Part shown: positions 18,285 through 29,409 of the stretch, in pieces | How positions within the stretch are numbered: the first letter of the stretch is position 1 | Layout of the letters: every line of letters begins with the position of its first letter | NCBI RefSeq assembly: GCF_018119405.1 | Contig: NZ_JAGPWC010000055.1 | Location: forward strand, 1 to 34,386 | Direction of reading: 5' to 3' | DNA: 34,386 bases | Source: Massilia sp. ST3 | GTDB lineage: Bacteria > Pseudomonadota > Gammaproteobacteria > Burkholderiales > Burkholderiaceae_D | Made by a program: the position numbers and the translations under genes | Notes under the pieces: model-generated | The model's database searches: none | The model's input: the letters and a program-made list of their open reading frames with translations, nothing else | Told to the model about the DNA's origin: nothing

Positions 18285-19304
18285 ATGACTACACAGACAA
18301 GGCGACTCGGCGGGTTCGACAAGGAAAAGCGCGTCGCTGCGGCGCCAGACGAACTCGCGGCACTACGCCATGAAATCGAGCAACGCATCGAATTCCTGCT
18401 GGCCGAGGGCGGCGGCCAGGCCGACCTCCTGACCCTGGCCATGCGCGCCGGCGCCTTGAGCTCAGGCAAGCGCATGCGTCCCCTGCTCATGATGCTGGTG
18501 GCGCGCGACCTGGGCTGCGCTTCGCCCGCGGTGCTCGATGTCGCCTGCGCCGTCGAACTGGTGCACGCGGCCTCGCTCATGCTTGACGACATGCCCTGCA
18601 TGGACAATGCCCTGCTCCGGCGCGGCAAGCCCGCCATCCACGTGCAGTACGGTGAGGACGTGACCATCCTGGCCGCCGTCGCCCTGCTCAGCCGCGCCTT
18701 CGCCATCCTCGCCGCGATCCAGGACATCGATCCGCTCACCCGCACCCGGCTCGTGACCCGGCTGGCCGAGACGGTCGGCGCCCAGGGACTGGTGCGCGGC
18801 CAGTTCATGGACCTGCGCGGCGGCGCCCACTCGGAGGCCGAGATCGCCGCCACCAACGATCTCAAGACCGGCGTGCTGCTGGGCGTGGCGGTCGACATGG
18901 CCGCCATCCTGGCCCAGGCCGAGGATGGCGTCGGCCAGGCGCTGCGCGCCTTCGCGCTGGCGGCCGGCCAGGCCTTCCAGATCCGCGACGATTTCCAGGA
19001 CGGGCCGGGCAACGACAGCGCCATTACCGGCAAGGACACCGGCAAGGATGCCGGCAAGGCCACCTTCGTCAACGCGCTCGGCATGGACGAGGCGCGGCGC
19101 CGCCTGGCGGCCCACCTGCACGAGGCCGACCGCCACCTGGGCGCCGCCCTCAAGGGCGCGCCGGCCTGCGAGCACCGGACCCGCCGCTTCGTGTGCGCCC
19201 TGTTCGCCCACGGCGTGCCGGAAGCGCGCTTCGCGCCGGAGATCGGCGCCCTGGCCTACGCCGACACGTCGGCCGGCGCCGCGCACGACGCCCGCGTCAA
19301 CTGA
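18285..19304 (+). CDS. crtE: Geranylgeranyl diphosphate synthase
   Basis: A 339-residue cytoplasmic polyprenyl synthase that extends FPP with IPP to GGPP, the C20 precursor of carotenoids. The first Asp-rich motif is DDMPCMD at 101-107 and the second is DDFQD at 235-239; GKRMRPLL (61-68) and a Gln-Phe pair in RGQFMDLRGG are also visible. The second motif is followed by GKDTGKDAGKATFVN, the normal lysine-bearing loop of CrtE. AAGGA precedes the ATG. It is the first gene of the crt operon, with crtX starting two bases after its stop. The first 20 or so residues are a short N-terminal extension relative to bacterial homologues. Confidence 0.96.
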   Translation: MTTQTRRLGGFDKEKRVAAAPDELAALRHEIEQRIEFLLAEGGGQADLLTLAMRAGALSSGKRMRPLLMMLVARDLGCASPAVLDVACAVELVHAASLMLDDMPCMDNALLRRGKPAIHVQYGEDVTILAAVALLSRAFAILAAIQDIDPLTRTRLVTRLAETVGAQGLVRGQFMDLRGGAHSEAEIAATNDLKTGVLLGVAVDMAAILAQAEDGVGQALRAFALAAGQAFQIRDDFQDGPGNDSAITGKDTGKDAGKATFVNALGMDEARRRLAAHLHEADRHLGAALKGAPACEHRTRRFVCALFAHGVPEARFAPEIGALAYADTSAGAAHDARVN

Positions 19305-19306
19305 GC

Positions 19307-20611
19307 ATGGCGCATTTCGCCGTCGTCACGCCCGCCTTCTACAGCCATTTCAGCGCCATGTCGGCGCTCGCCGCCGAGCTGGTCGAGCGCGGGCACCGGG
19401 TCACCTTCCTGCACCGGCCGGACGCCGCGCAATGGGTGGGCGATGCGCGCATCGGCTTCCATGCGGTGGGCGCCGCCACCCATCCGCCCGGCTCGGTGGC
19501 GGCGGCGCTGCGCCGCGCCGCGAGCCCCGGCGGGCCGCTGGGCCTGCGCCGCGTGATCCTCGACATGGCCGACAGCACCACCATGCTGTGCCGCGAGCTG
19601 CCGGCGGCGCTGGAAGCCCTGCGCATTGACGCCGTGCTGGCCGACCAGATGGAGGCGGCCGGCGGCCTGGTGGCCGAAGCGCTCGGCCTGCCCTTCGTCT
19701 CGGTGGCCTGCGCGCTGCCGGTCAACCGCGAGCCGGGCGTTCCGCTGCCCGTGATGCCCTTCGAATTCGGCACCAGCGAGCGCCACCTCAGGATGGTCGA
19801 AGGCAGCACCCGCGTCTACGACTGGATGATGGGGCCGCACCGGCGCGCCATCGCGGCCCAGGCCCGCCGCTTCGGGCTGGGCGAACGCGACAACCTGCAC
19901 CATGTCCTGTCGCCACTGGCCCAGGTCAGCCAGACTACCTCCGCCTTCGACTTCCCGCGCCGCGGCCTGCCCGCGCACTTCCACCACGTGGGACCGCTGC
20001 GTTTCACCCGCCGTTCGCCCGGCGCCAGGGACCGCGACTACTTTGTGCCGCAGGTGGCGAATGACCGGCCCTTCGTGTTCGCCTCGCTGGGCAGCATGCA
20101 GGGATCGCGCTTCGGCCTGTTCCGGCGCATCGTGCGCGCCTGCCGTGGTCTCGACGTGCAGCTGCTGGTGGCCCATTGCGGCGGCCTCGACGCGCACCAG
20201 GAGCAGGTGCTCAAGGGCGAAGGCGCGACCTGGGTCTGCGCCTTCGCGCAACAGGAAGCGGTGCTGGCGCGCGCCGACGCCGTGGTGTCGCACGCCGGCG
20301 TGAACACGGTGATGGATGCCATCGCGGCGCGCACGCCGATGCTGGCGCTGCCGATCGCCTTCGACCACCCCGGCATGGCGGCCAGGGTGGTGCACGCGGG
20401 GATCGGCCTGCGCATGTCGCCGCGCCTTGCGAGCGCATCGGCCATCCGGCAAGGCGTTCGCCGGCTGCTGGACGAACCCGGATTCCGCCAGCGCATCGAG
20501 CCGCTGGCCGACAATCTGGACCAGGCCGGCGGTACGCCGCGCGCCGCCGACATCGTCGAGAGCGCGCTGCGGCTGCGGCGCGTACCGGACAGCGTGGCCT
20601 GCCTTGGATAA
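19307..20611 (+). CDS. crtX: Zeaxanthin glucosyltransferase
   Basis: A 434-residue GT1-family (UGT-like) glycosyltransferase that uses UDP-glucose to glycosylate the hydroxyl groups of zeaxanthin. The N-terminal acceptor domain begins MAHFAVVTPAFYSHFSAMSALAAELV-type, with the conserved His after the first strand region. The C-terminal donor domain has FASLGSMQG and the shortened PSPG-like block VSHAGVNTVMDAIAARTPML...PIAFDHPGMA. Function is assigned by similarity plus position between crtE and crtY, as in Pantoea. The start is two bases after crtE and its end overlaps the putative crtY TTG start by eight bases, suggesting translational coupling. Confidence 0.92.
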   Translation: MAHFAVVTPAFYSHFSAMSALAAELVERGHRVTFLHRPDAAQWVGDARIGFHAVGAATHPPGSVAAALRRAASPGGPLGLRRVILDMADSTTMLCRELPAALEALRIDAVLADQMEAAGGLVAEALGLPFVSVACALPVNREPGVPLPVMPFEFGTSERHLRMVEGSTRVYDWMMGPHRRAIAAQARRFGLGERDNLHHVLSPLAQVSQTTSAFDFPRRGLPAHFHHVGPLRFTRRSPGARDRDYFVPQVANDRPFVFASLGSMQGSRFGLFRRIVRACRGLDVQLLVAHCGGLDAHQEQVLKGEGATWVCAFAQQEAVLARADAVVSHAGVNTVMDAIAARTPMLALPIAFDHPGMAARVVHAGIGLRMSPRLASASAIRQGVRRLLDEPGFRQRIEPLADNLDQAGGTPRAADIVESALRLRRVPDSVACLG

Positions 20612-21788
20612 GCCTTACGACCTGATCCTGGTGGGCGGGGGCCTGGCCAACGGCCTGATCGCCTGGCGCCTGAAAGCGCGCCAGCCGGCTTTGCGCATCC
20701 TGCTGCTGGAGCAGGCGGACAGCATCGGCGGCAACCATACATGGTCCTTCCACGACGGCGACCTCGATCCCGCCCAGCGCCAGTGGATCGGGCCGCTGGT
20801 CTCGGCGCGCTGGCCGCGCTACGAGGTGGTGTTTCCGCTCTACGCGCGCACCCTCGACAGCGGCTACGCCAGCATCGCCTCGCAGGACTTCGCACGCGTG
20901 ATCGCCCCCGCGCTGGGCGAGTCGCTGCGCCTGGACACCCGCATCGACAGCCTGGCCCCCACCAGCGTGCGCCTGGCGGGCGGCGAGACGCTGCATGCGC
21001 GCGCCGTCATCGACGGGCGCGGCATGCGCCCCAGCAGCCGCCTGGCGCTGGGCTACCAGACCTTCCTCGGCCAGGAAGTGCGCCTGGAATGGCCGCACGG
21101 CCTCAAGGCGCCGATCCTGATGGACGCCAGCGTCGAGCAGCAAGGCGGCTACCGCTTCGTCTACGTGCTGCCCTTCGGTCCCGACCGGCTGCTGATCGAG
21201 GACACGCATTACGTCGACACCGGGCGCCTGGAACCGGAACGCCTGCGCGCCAACATCGCGGCCTATGCGCGCCGCCAGGAATGGGAAATCGCCGAGGTGC
21301 TGCGCGAAGAACAGGGTTCGCTACCCATCGTGCTGGCGGGCGAGTTCGACCAGTTCTGGGACGACCTGCAAGGCCAGCCCTGCTCCGGCCTGCGCGCGGG
21401 CCTGTTCCATTCCACCACCGGCTATTCGCTGCCGCACGCGGTACGGCTGGCCGAGCGCATCGCCGCCCTGCCGGACTTCGACGCGCCGCGGCTGTTCGCG
21501 CTCATCCGCGACGAGGCGCGCCGCGAATGGCAGCGCCAGCGCTTCTTCCGCCTGCTCAACCGCATGCTGTTCCTGGCCGGCAGCCCGGACCACCGCTGGC
21601 GCGTGATGCAGCGCTTCTACCGCCTGCCGGCGCCCTTGATCGCCCGCTTCTACGCCGGCCGCCCCAGCCTCCAGGACAAGGCGCGCCTGTTGTCGGGCAA
21701 GCCGCCTGTGCCGCTGCTGGCAGCCCTGGCGGCCGCCTGCAAGATCTACCCCCGTCACATCGCCAAGCACATCGGAAACCAAGAATGA
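20604..21788 (+). CDS. crtY: Lycopene beta-cyclase
   Basis: A 394-residue FAD-dependent cyclase of the CrtY type that closes both ends of lycopene to beta-rings. The N-terminal dinucleotide motif LILVGGGLANGLIAWRL starts at about residue 7. GYQTFLGQEVRLEWPHGL, VLPFGPDRLLIEDTHYVD and FHSTTGYSLPHAV are family-specific segments. No ATG lies at the N-terminus: TTG at 20604 (encoding M-DKPYDLILVGGG) is the best start. It overlaps the crtX stop by eight bases, so initiation probably depends on ribosomes ending crtX. Its stop overlaps crtI in an ATGA junction. Bifunctional fusion is absent. Confidence 0.94.
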   Translation: MDKPYDLILVGGGLANGLIAWRLKARQPALRILLLEQADSIGGNHTWSFHDGDLDPAQRQWIGPLVSARWPRYEVVFPLYARTLDSGYASIASQDFARVIAPALGESLRLDTRIDSLAPTSVRLAGGETLHARAVIDGRGMRPSSRLALGYQTFLGQEVRLEWPHGLKAPILMDASVEQQGGYRFVYVLPFGPDRLLIEDTHYVDTGRLEPERLRANIAAYARRQEWEIAEVLREEQGSLPIVLAGEFDQFWDDLQGQPCSGLRAGLFHSTTGYSLPHAVRLAERIAALPDFDAPRLFALIRDEARREWQRQRFFRLLNRMLFLAGSPDHRWRVMQRFYRLPAPLIARFYAGRPSLQDKARLLSGKPPVPLLAALAAACKIYPRHIAKHIGNQE

Positions 21789-23275
21789 ACGCCACCAAGA
21801 AAGCCGTCGTCATCGGGGCCGGGTTCGGCGGCCTGGCCCTCGCCATCCGCCTGCAGGCCAGAGGCGTGCAGACCACCCTGCTGGAAAAGCGCGACAAGCC
21901 GGGCGGGCGCGCCTATGTCTACGAAGACCAGGGCTTCGTGTTCGACGCCGGCCCCACCGTCATCACCGACCCTTCCGCCATCGAAGAGCTGTTCACCCTG
22001 GCCGGCAAGCGCATGGCCGACTATGTCGAGATGCTCGAAGTGGCGCCGTTCTACCGCCTGTGCTGGGAGGACGGCAGCCACTTCGACTACGCCAACGACC
22101 AGGAAGCGCTCGACCGCCAGATCCACGCCCGCAACCCGGCCGACGTGGCGGGCTACCACCGCTTCCTGGCCTATTCGAAGGCCGTGTTCGAGGAAGGCTA
22201 TGTCAAGCTGGGCGCCGTGCCCTTCCTGTCCTTCCGCGACATGATCCAGGCCGGCCCGCAGCTGGCGCGCCTGCAGGCCTGGCGCAGCGTGTACGGCATC
22301 GTCTCGCGCTTCATCCAGGACGATCACCTGCGCCAGGCCTTTTCCTTCCACTCGCTGCTGGTGGGCGGCAACCCCTTCGCCACCTCGTCGATCTACACCC
22401 TGATCCACGCGCTCGAGCGGCGCTGGGGCGTATGGTTCCCGCGCGGCGGCACCGGCGCGCTGGTGCGCGGCCTGGTGCGCCTGTTCGAGGACCTGGGCGG
22501 ACGCATCGAACTGAACGCGCCCGTGGCCCGCATCGAGACCGGCGCCGACCGGGTGAGCGGCGTGCGCCTGGAGGACGGACGCCTGTTCGCCGCCGACGCC
22601 GTGGCCTCGAACGCCGATGTGGTGCACACCTACGCGTCGCTGCTGGGCCAGCACCCGCGCGGCAGCGCGGAGGCGAACAGCCTGCGCAAGAAGCGCTTCA
22701 GCAATTCGCTGTTCGTGCTCTACTTCGGGCTGGACCACCACCACAAGCAGCTCCAGCACCACACCGTCTGCTTCGGGCCACGCTACCGCGAGCTGATCAA
22801 GGATATCTTCCAGGGCGACACCCTGGCCGAGGACTTCTCGCTCTACCTGCACGCGCCCTGCGTCACCGACCCCTCGCTGGCGCCGCCCGGCTGCGGCAGC
22901 CACTACGTGCTGGCGCCGGTGCCGCACCTGGGCAACGCGCCGATCGACTGGGAAGTCGAAGGGCCGCTGTACCGCGACCGCATCTTCGACTACCTGGAGC
23001 GGCGCTACATGCCGGGCCTGCGCAGCCAGCTGGTCACCAGCCGCATCTTCACCCCGCTCGACTTCCGCGACCAGCTCAACGCCCACCTGGGCTCGGCCTT
23101 CTCGCTGGAGCCGATTCTGACCCAAAGCGCCTGGTTCCGTCCGCACAACCGCGACGCCCACCTGCCCAACCTCTACCTGGTGGGCGCCGGCACCCATCCG
23201 GGCGCCGGCGTGCCGGGCGTGATCGGCTCGGCCAAGGCCACGGCGGGCCTGATGCTGGACGAGGTGGCGCCATGA
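21785..23275 (+). CDS. crtI: Phytoene desaturase (lycopene-forming)
   Basis: A 496-residue FAD-dependent CrtI-type desaturase that carries phytoene to lycopene. The N-terminal FAD motif VVIGAGFGGLALAIRL spans about 8-23, followed by KPGGRAYVYEDQGFVFDAGPT, and the C-terminal carotenoid-oxidoreductase signature LYLVGAGTHPGAGVPGVIGSA-type lies near the end. Length matches Pantoea CrtI. Since the gene lies beside crtY and crtB, four-step desaturation to lycopene is the likely activity. It begins in the ATGA overlap with crtY and ends in an ATGA overlap with crtB. Confidence 0.96.
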   Translation: MNATKKAVVIGAGFGGLALAIRLQARGVQTTLLEKRDKPGGRAYVYEDQGFVFDAGPTVITDPSAIEELFTLAGKRMADYVEMLEVAPFYRLCWEDGSHFDYANDQEALDRQIHARNPADVAGYHRFLAYSKAVFEEGYVKLGAVPFLSFRDMIQAGPQLARLQAWRSVYGIVSRFIQDDHLRQAFSFHSLLVGGNPFATSSIYTLIHALERRWGVWFPRGGTGALVRGLVRLFEDLGGRIELNAPVARIETGADRVSGVRLEDGRLFAADAVASNADVVHTYASLLGQHPRGSAEANSLRKKRFSNSLFVLYFGLDHHHKQLQHHTVCFGPRYRELIKDIFQGDTLAEDFSLYLHAPCVTDPSLAPPGCGSHYVLAPVPHLGNAPIDWEVEGPLYRDRIFDYLERRYMPGLRSQLVTSRIFTPLDFRDQLNAHLGSAFSLEPILTQSAWFRPHNRDAHLPNLYLVGAGTHPGAGVPGVIGSAKATAGLMLDEVAP

Positions 23276-24240
23276 GCGAAGCCCTGCTCGACCACGCCAC
23301 CCAGACCATCGCGGTCGGCTCCAAGAGCTTCGCGGCGGCCGCCAGGCTGTTCGACCCCGCCACACGGCGCAGCGTGCTGATGCTCTACGCGTGGTGCCGC
23401 CACTGCGACGACGTCGTCGACGGCCAGGAACTTGGCTTCGGCGCCGGCGCCAAGGCGCACGACGCGCGGCGCGAGCTGGACCAGCTGGTCGAGCAGACCC
23501 GCCGCGCCTACCTGGGCGAGACCATGCGCGACCCGGCCTTCGCCGCCTTCCAGGAAGTGGCGTTGCGCCACGCGATGCCACCGCGCTTCGCCTTCGACCA
23601 CCTGGCCGGTTTCGCGATGGACGTCGAGGGGGCGCACTACGAGACCATCGACGACACCCTGCGCTACTGCTACCACGTGGCGGGCGTGGTCGGGCTGATG
23701 ATGGCCTCGATCATGGGCGTGAAGGACGCGGCGGTGCTGGACCGCGCCTGCGACCTGGGCCTGGCCTTCCAGCTGACGAACATCGCACGCGACATCATCG
23801 AGGATGCGCAGAACGGCCGCTGCTACCTGCCGGCGCAATGGCTGCGCGAGGCGGGCATCCCACAGGACGAGCTGGCGCTGCCGCGGCACCGCGCGGCGCT
23901 GGCGCGGGTGGCCGCGCGCCTGGTCGAGCATGCCGAGCCCTATTACGCGTCGGCCAGCGTCGGCCTCCAGGGCCTGCCCCTGCGCTCGGCCTGGGCCATC
24001 GCCAGCGCGCGCAATGTCTACCGCCAGATCGGCATCGTGGTGAAGCGGCGCGGAGCCAGCGCCTGGGACACGCGCTGCGGCACCTCGAAGGCGGAGAAAC
24101 TATGGCTGCTGGGGAAAGGCGGCGTGGCCGCGCTCAGTTCACGTCTTCGCGCGGCGCCGGCGCGTCCGGACGGCCTGTGGCGGCGGCCGGGCGCGGCGCA
24201 CGGAGCGGGCCTGGATGCCGCGCTTGCAGTTGACGCTTGA
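23272..24240 (+). CDS. crtB: Phytoene synthase
   Basis: A 322-residue squalene/phytoene-synthase-family enzyme that condenses two GGPP to phytoene. The Asp-rich motifs are DDVVD at 46-50 in CRHCDDVVDG and DIIED at 174-178 in TNIARDIIEDA. VEGAHYETIDDTLRYCYHVAG and ARNVYRQIGIVV are further family blocks. Homologues normally end near LWRRP; here about 16 more residues (GAAHGAGLDAALAVDA) follow, encoded in the 107 bp that overlap the 3' end of crtZ on the other strand. It starts in an ATGA overlap with crtI and is the last gene of the operon. Confidence 0.96.
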   Translation: MSEALLDHATQTIAVGSKSFAAAARLFDPATRRSVLMLYAWCRHCDDVVDGQELGFGAGAKAHDARRELDQLVEQTRRAYLGETMRDPAFAAFQEVALRHAMPPRFAFDHLAGFAMDVEGAHYETIDDTLRYCYHVAGVVGLMMASIMGVKDAAVLDRACDLGLAFQLTNIARDIIEDAQNGRCYLPAQWLREAGIPQDELALPRHRAALARVAARLVEHAEPYYASASVGLQGLPLRSAWAIASARNVYRQIGIVVKRRGASAWDTRCGTSKAEKLWLLGKGGVAALSSRLRAAPARPDGLWRRPGAAHGAGLDAALAVDA

Positions 24241-24670
24241 GCTGTTCGACCGGCGGCGCGTACAGGAAGCCAAAGGACACGGCGCCCTCCTTGCCCTCGA
24301 CCGCATGGTGCATGCGGTGCGCCTGGTACAGGCGCTTGAGGTAGCCGCGCTTGGGCACATAGCGGAACGGCCAGCGGCGGTGCACCAGGCCGTCGTGGGC
24401 GACGAAGTACAGGAAGCCGTAGGCGGTCATGCCGGCGCCGATCCATTCGAGCGGATGGGCGCCTTCGGTGCCGAACCAGATCAGGGCGATGGCGACGCCC
24501 GCGAAGACCACGGCGTACAGGTCGTTCTTCTCGAACCAGCCGGTGCGCGGCGCATGGTGCGAACGGTGCCAGCCCCAGCCGAAGCCGTGCATGATGTACT
24601 TGTGCGCGACGATGGAAAACAGCTCCATGAACACGACGGTGAGCACGACGATGAAGGCATTCCACAACAT
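24134..24670 (-). CDS. crtZ: Beta-carotene hydroxylase
   Basis: A 178-residue di-iron membrane hydroxylase that converts beta-carotene to zeaxanthin. Histidine clusters HKYIMH, HRSHH, HDGLVH and HRMHH are all present, with TM helices at about 2-20, 50-65 and 70-90. The start MLWNAFIVVLTVVFMELF resembles the Pantoea CrtZ N-terminus; no ribosome-binding sequence is obvious. It is transcribed against the crt operon, and its last 35 codons overlap the end of crtB antisense, the same convergent layout as in Pantoea. The C-terminal PRPAAATGRPDAPAPRED tail is low complexity and lies entirely in this overlap. Confidence 0.95.
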   Translation of the reverse strand: MLWNAFIVVLTVVFMELFSIVAHKYIMHGFGWGWHRSHHAPRTGWFEKNDLYAVVFAGVAIALIWFGTEGAHPLEWIGAGMTAYGFLYFVAHDGLVHRRWPFRYVPKRGYLKRLYQAHRMHHAVEGKEGAVSFGFLYAPPVEQLKRQLQARHPGPLRAPRPAAATGRPDAPAPREDVN

Positions 24671-24790
24671 GTTCAGGCAAGCGGATCGGCAAGGAAGGGA
24701 ATGCCACAGCCTACCATATCGGCGCCGGCGCACGCTTCGCCCTGGCGCCTGTGCATGACAAACACGGTTCAACATCTCGACAGGACTTCC

Positions 24791-25207
24791 ATGACCCGAT
24801 TTTCCAGGCTGCTGCAAGCCGCCATCCTCCTCCTGCCGGCCGCCGCGTCGGCCGCCGCGACCATCGAAGTGCGCGTCTCGAACGTCGCCGCCGGCAAGGG
24901 CACGGTCAACGTGGCGGTGTGCGACAAGGAGCGCTTCCTGAAGCAATGCGCCTACAGCGCCTCGGCCCCCGCCGCGGCCGCCGAGACCGTCGTGCGCATC
25001 GAAGGCGTGCCGCCCGGGACCTGGGCAGTGCTGGCCTACCAGGACGTCAACCAGAACAAGGAACTGGACCGCAACGTGCTCGGCATCCCCAAGGAGAACT
25101 ACGGGTTCAGCCGGGATGCGCGGGGCAGCTTCGGGCCGCCCAGCTTCGATGCGGCGGCGATCCAGGTAAGCGGCGACACGGCGGCCGCCGCGATCAAGCT
25201 GCGCTAA
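24791..25207 (+). CDS. Exported DUF2141 protein
   Basis: A 138-residue protein with a clear signal peptide (MTRFSRLLQAAILLLPAAASA) followed by one DUF2141 domain: a beta-sandwich-like region with VRVSNVAAGKGTVNVAVCD at its start and the conserved GTWAVLAYQDVNQNKELDRN and GIPKENYGFS blocks. The biochemical role is unknown; the family is often found near carotenoid genes, and here it is divergent from crtZ, 120 bp away. AGGAC precedes the ATG. Its last 14 bases overlap the end of the convergent hydrolase gene. Two Cys (in VAVCDKERFLKQC) might form a disulfide in the periplasm. Confidence 0.9.
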   Translation: MTRFSRLLQAAILLLPAAASAAATIEVRVSNVAAGKGTVNVAVCDKERFLKQCAYSASAPAAAAETVVRIEGVPPGTWAVLAYQDVNQNKELDRNVLGIPKENYGFSRDARGSFGPPSFDAAAIQVSGDTAAAAIKLR

Positions 25208-26099
25208 GGTCGCACAGGAATGGCAGGGCGTGCTCCAGCAAGGCCTGCGGCGCCTCTTCCGGAATATAGTGGCCGCACGCCAGGGCTTCGCCGCTCACGT
25301 CGTCCGCGACCCGGCGCCATTCCTTCAGCGGCTCGAAGCAGCGGTGCACCACGCCCTGCTCGCCCCACAGCACCAGCAGCGGCATCCGCAGGCGCCTGCC
25401 CGCGTCGCGGTCGAGGCGGTCGTGTTCCAGGTCGATGCCGGCCGAGGCCCGGTAGTCCTCGCAGATGCCGTGGGCCGTGCCGGGCAGCGCCAGGCAGCGC
25501 CGGTACTCGGCGAGCGCGCGCGGGTCGAAAGGCGCCAGGCCGCTGCTGCGGCGGCCCATCACATCCGTGACATAGGCCCCCGGATCGGCCTCGATCAGGC
25601 GCTCGGGCAGCGGCGCCGGCTGGATCAGGAAGAACCAGTGCCAGTAGGCGCGCGCGAAGGCTTCGCCGGTCTGTTCGTACATGGCGAGCGTTGGCGCGAT
25701 GTCGAGCAGCACCATGCGCTCGACCGCCGCCGGGTGGTCGAGGGCCAGGCGGTGGGCGACGCGGGCGCCGCGGTCGTGGGCCAGCACGCCGAAGCGTTCG
25801 AAACCCAGCTGGCGCATGACCGCCAGCATGTCGGCCGCCATGCTGCGCTTGCTGTAGTTGCCGTGGTCGCCCTCGCCCACCGGCTTGGACGAATCGCCGT
25901 AGCCGCGCAAGTCGCAGGCAACCACCGTGAAATGCCGGGCCAGTTCCGGCGCCACGCGGTGCCAGATGGCGTGGGTCTGCGGGTGGCCGTGCAGGAGCAG
26001 GAGCGGCGCGCCGGCGCCGCCGATCACGGCCTGGATGCCCACGCCCGGGCTGGTCTCGAAGCGCTGCGTGCGAAATGCTGGAAACAGGGTGCTGGTCAT
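25194..26099 (-). CDS. Alpha/beta hydrolase, haloacetate dehalogenase family
   Basis: A 301-residue cytoplasmic hydrolase. The nucleophile is Asp109 in AHDRGARVAHR, not Ser, so it is a dehalogenase-type enzyme. R110 and R113 fit the carboxylate-binding Arg pair, D133 (LLDIAP) and H277 (CGHYIP) complete the triad, and H154-W155 with Y216 match the halide-binding set of fluoroacetate dehalogenase; HGHPQTHAIWHRVAP near the N-terminus is the oxyanion region. Substrate is probably a short haloacid, though epoxide hydrolases share the Asp nucleophile. I chose ATG at 26099 (MTSTLFPAF), with GGAAG upstream; ATGs at 26114 and 26147 are alternatives. It is convergent with the DUF2141 gene, overlapping 14 bp. 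Confidence 0.87.
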   Translation of the reverse strand: MTSTLFPAFRTQRFETSPGVGIQAVIGGAGAPLLLLHGHPQTHAIWHRVAPELARHFTVVACDLRGYGDSSKPVGEGDHGNYSKRSMAADMLAVMRQLGFERFGVLAHDRGARVAHRLALDHPAAVERMVLLDIAPTLAMYEQTGEAFARAYWHWFFLIQPAPLPERLIEADPGAYVTDVMGRRSSGLAPFDPRALAEYRRCLALPGTAHGICEDYRASAGIDLEHDRLDRDAGRRLRMPLLVLWGEQGVVHRCFEPLKEWRRVADDVSGEALACGHYIPEEAPQALLEHALPFLCDLSAA

Positions 26100-26293
26100 A
26101 CGTTTCACTTCCATCGTGTCTTGGTCGGTATCCATGCTGCACAGCAATTTTCACAAAGCTGCCGCAAAAGAACCATCATGTTCAGGCGAACGAGGCATAC
26201 TTAGGTCCAGCCAGGGGCTGGAGCAGCAGCCATCATACCGTGCGGCCCGAGGACTGTTCAGCCTGTCCTGCGGGCGTCGAGGAGAGCGTTCGG

Positions 26294-29380
<3,087 letters not shown>

Positions 29381-29409
29381 GCGCCTGGCGCCGCTGGCAA
29401 GTCGTACAC

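Noticed and set aside
19026..19061. 12-bp tandem-like repeat in crtE (GKDTGKDAGKA)
   Set aside because: The GKDxxxDAGK loop is normal in GGPP synthases, so the repetition follows from protein constraint.
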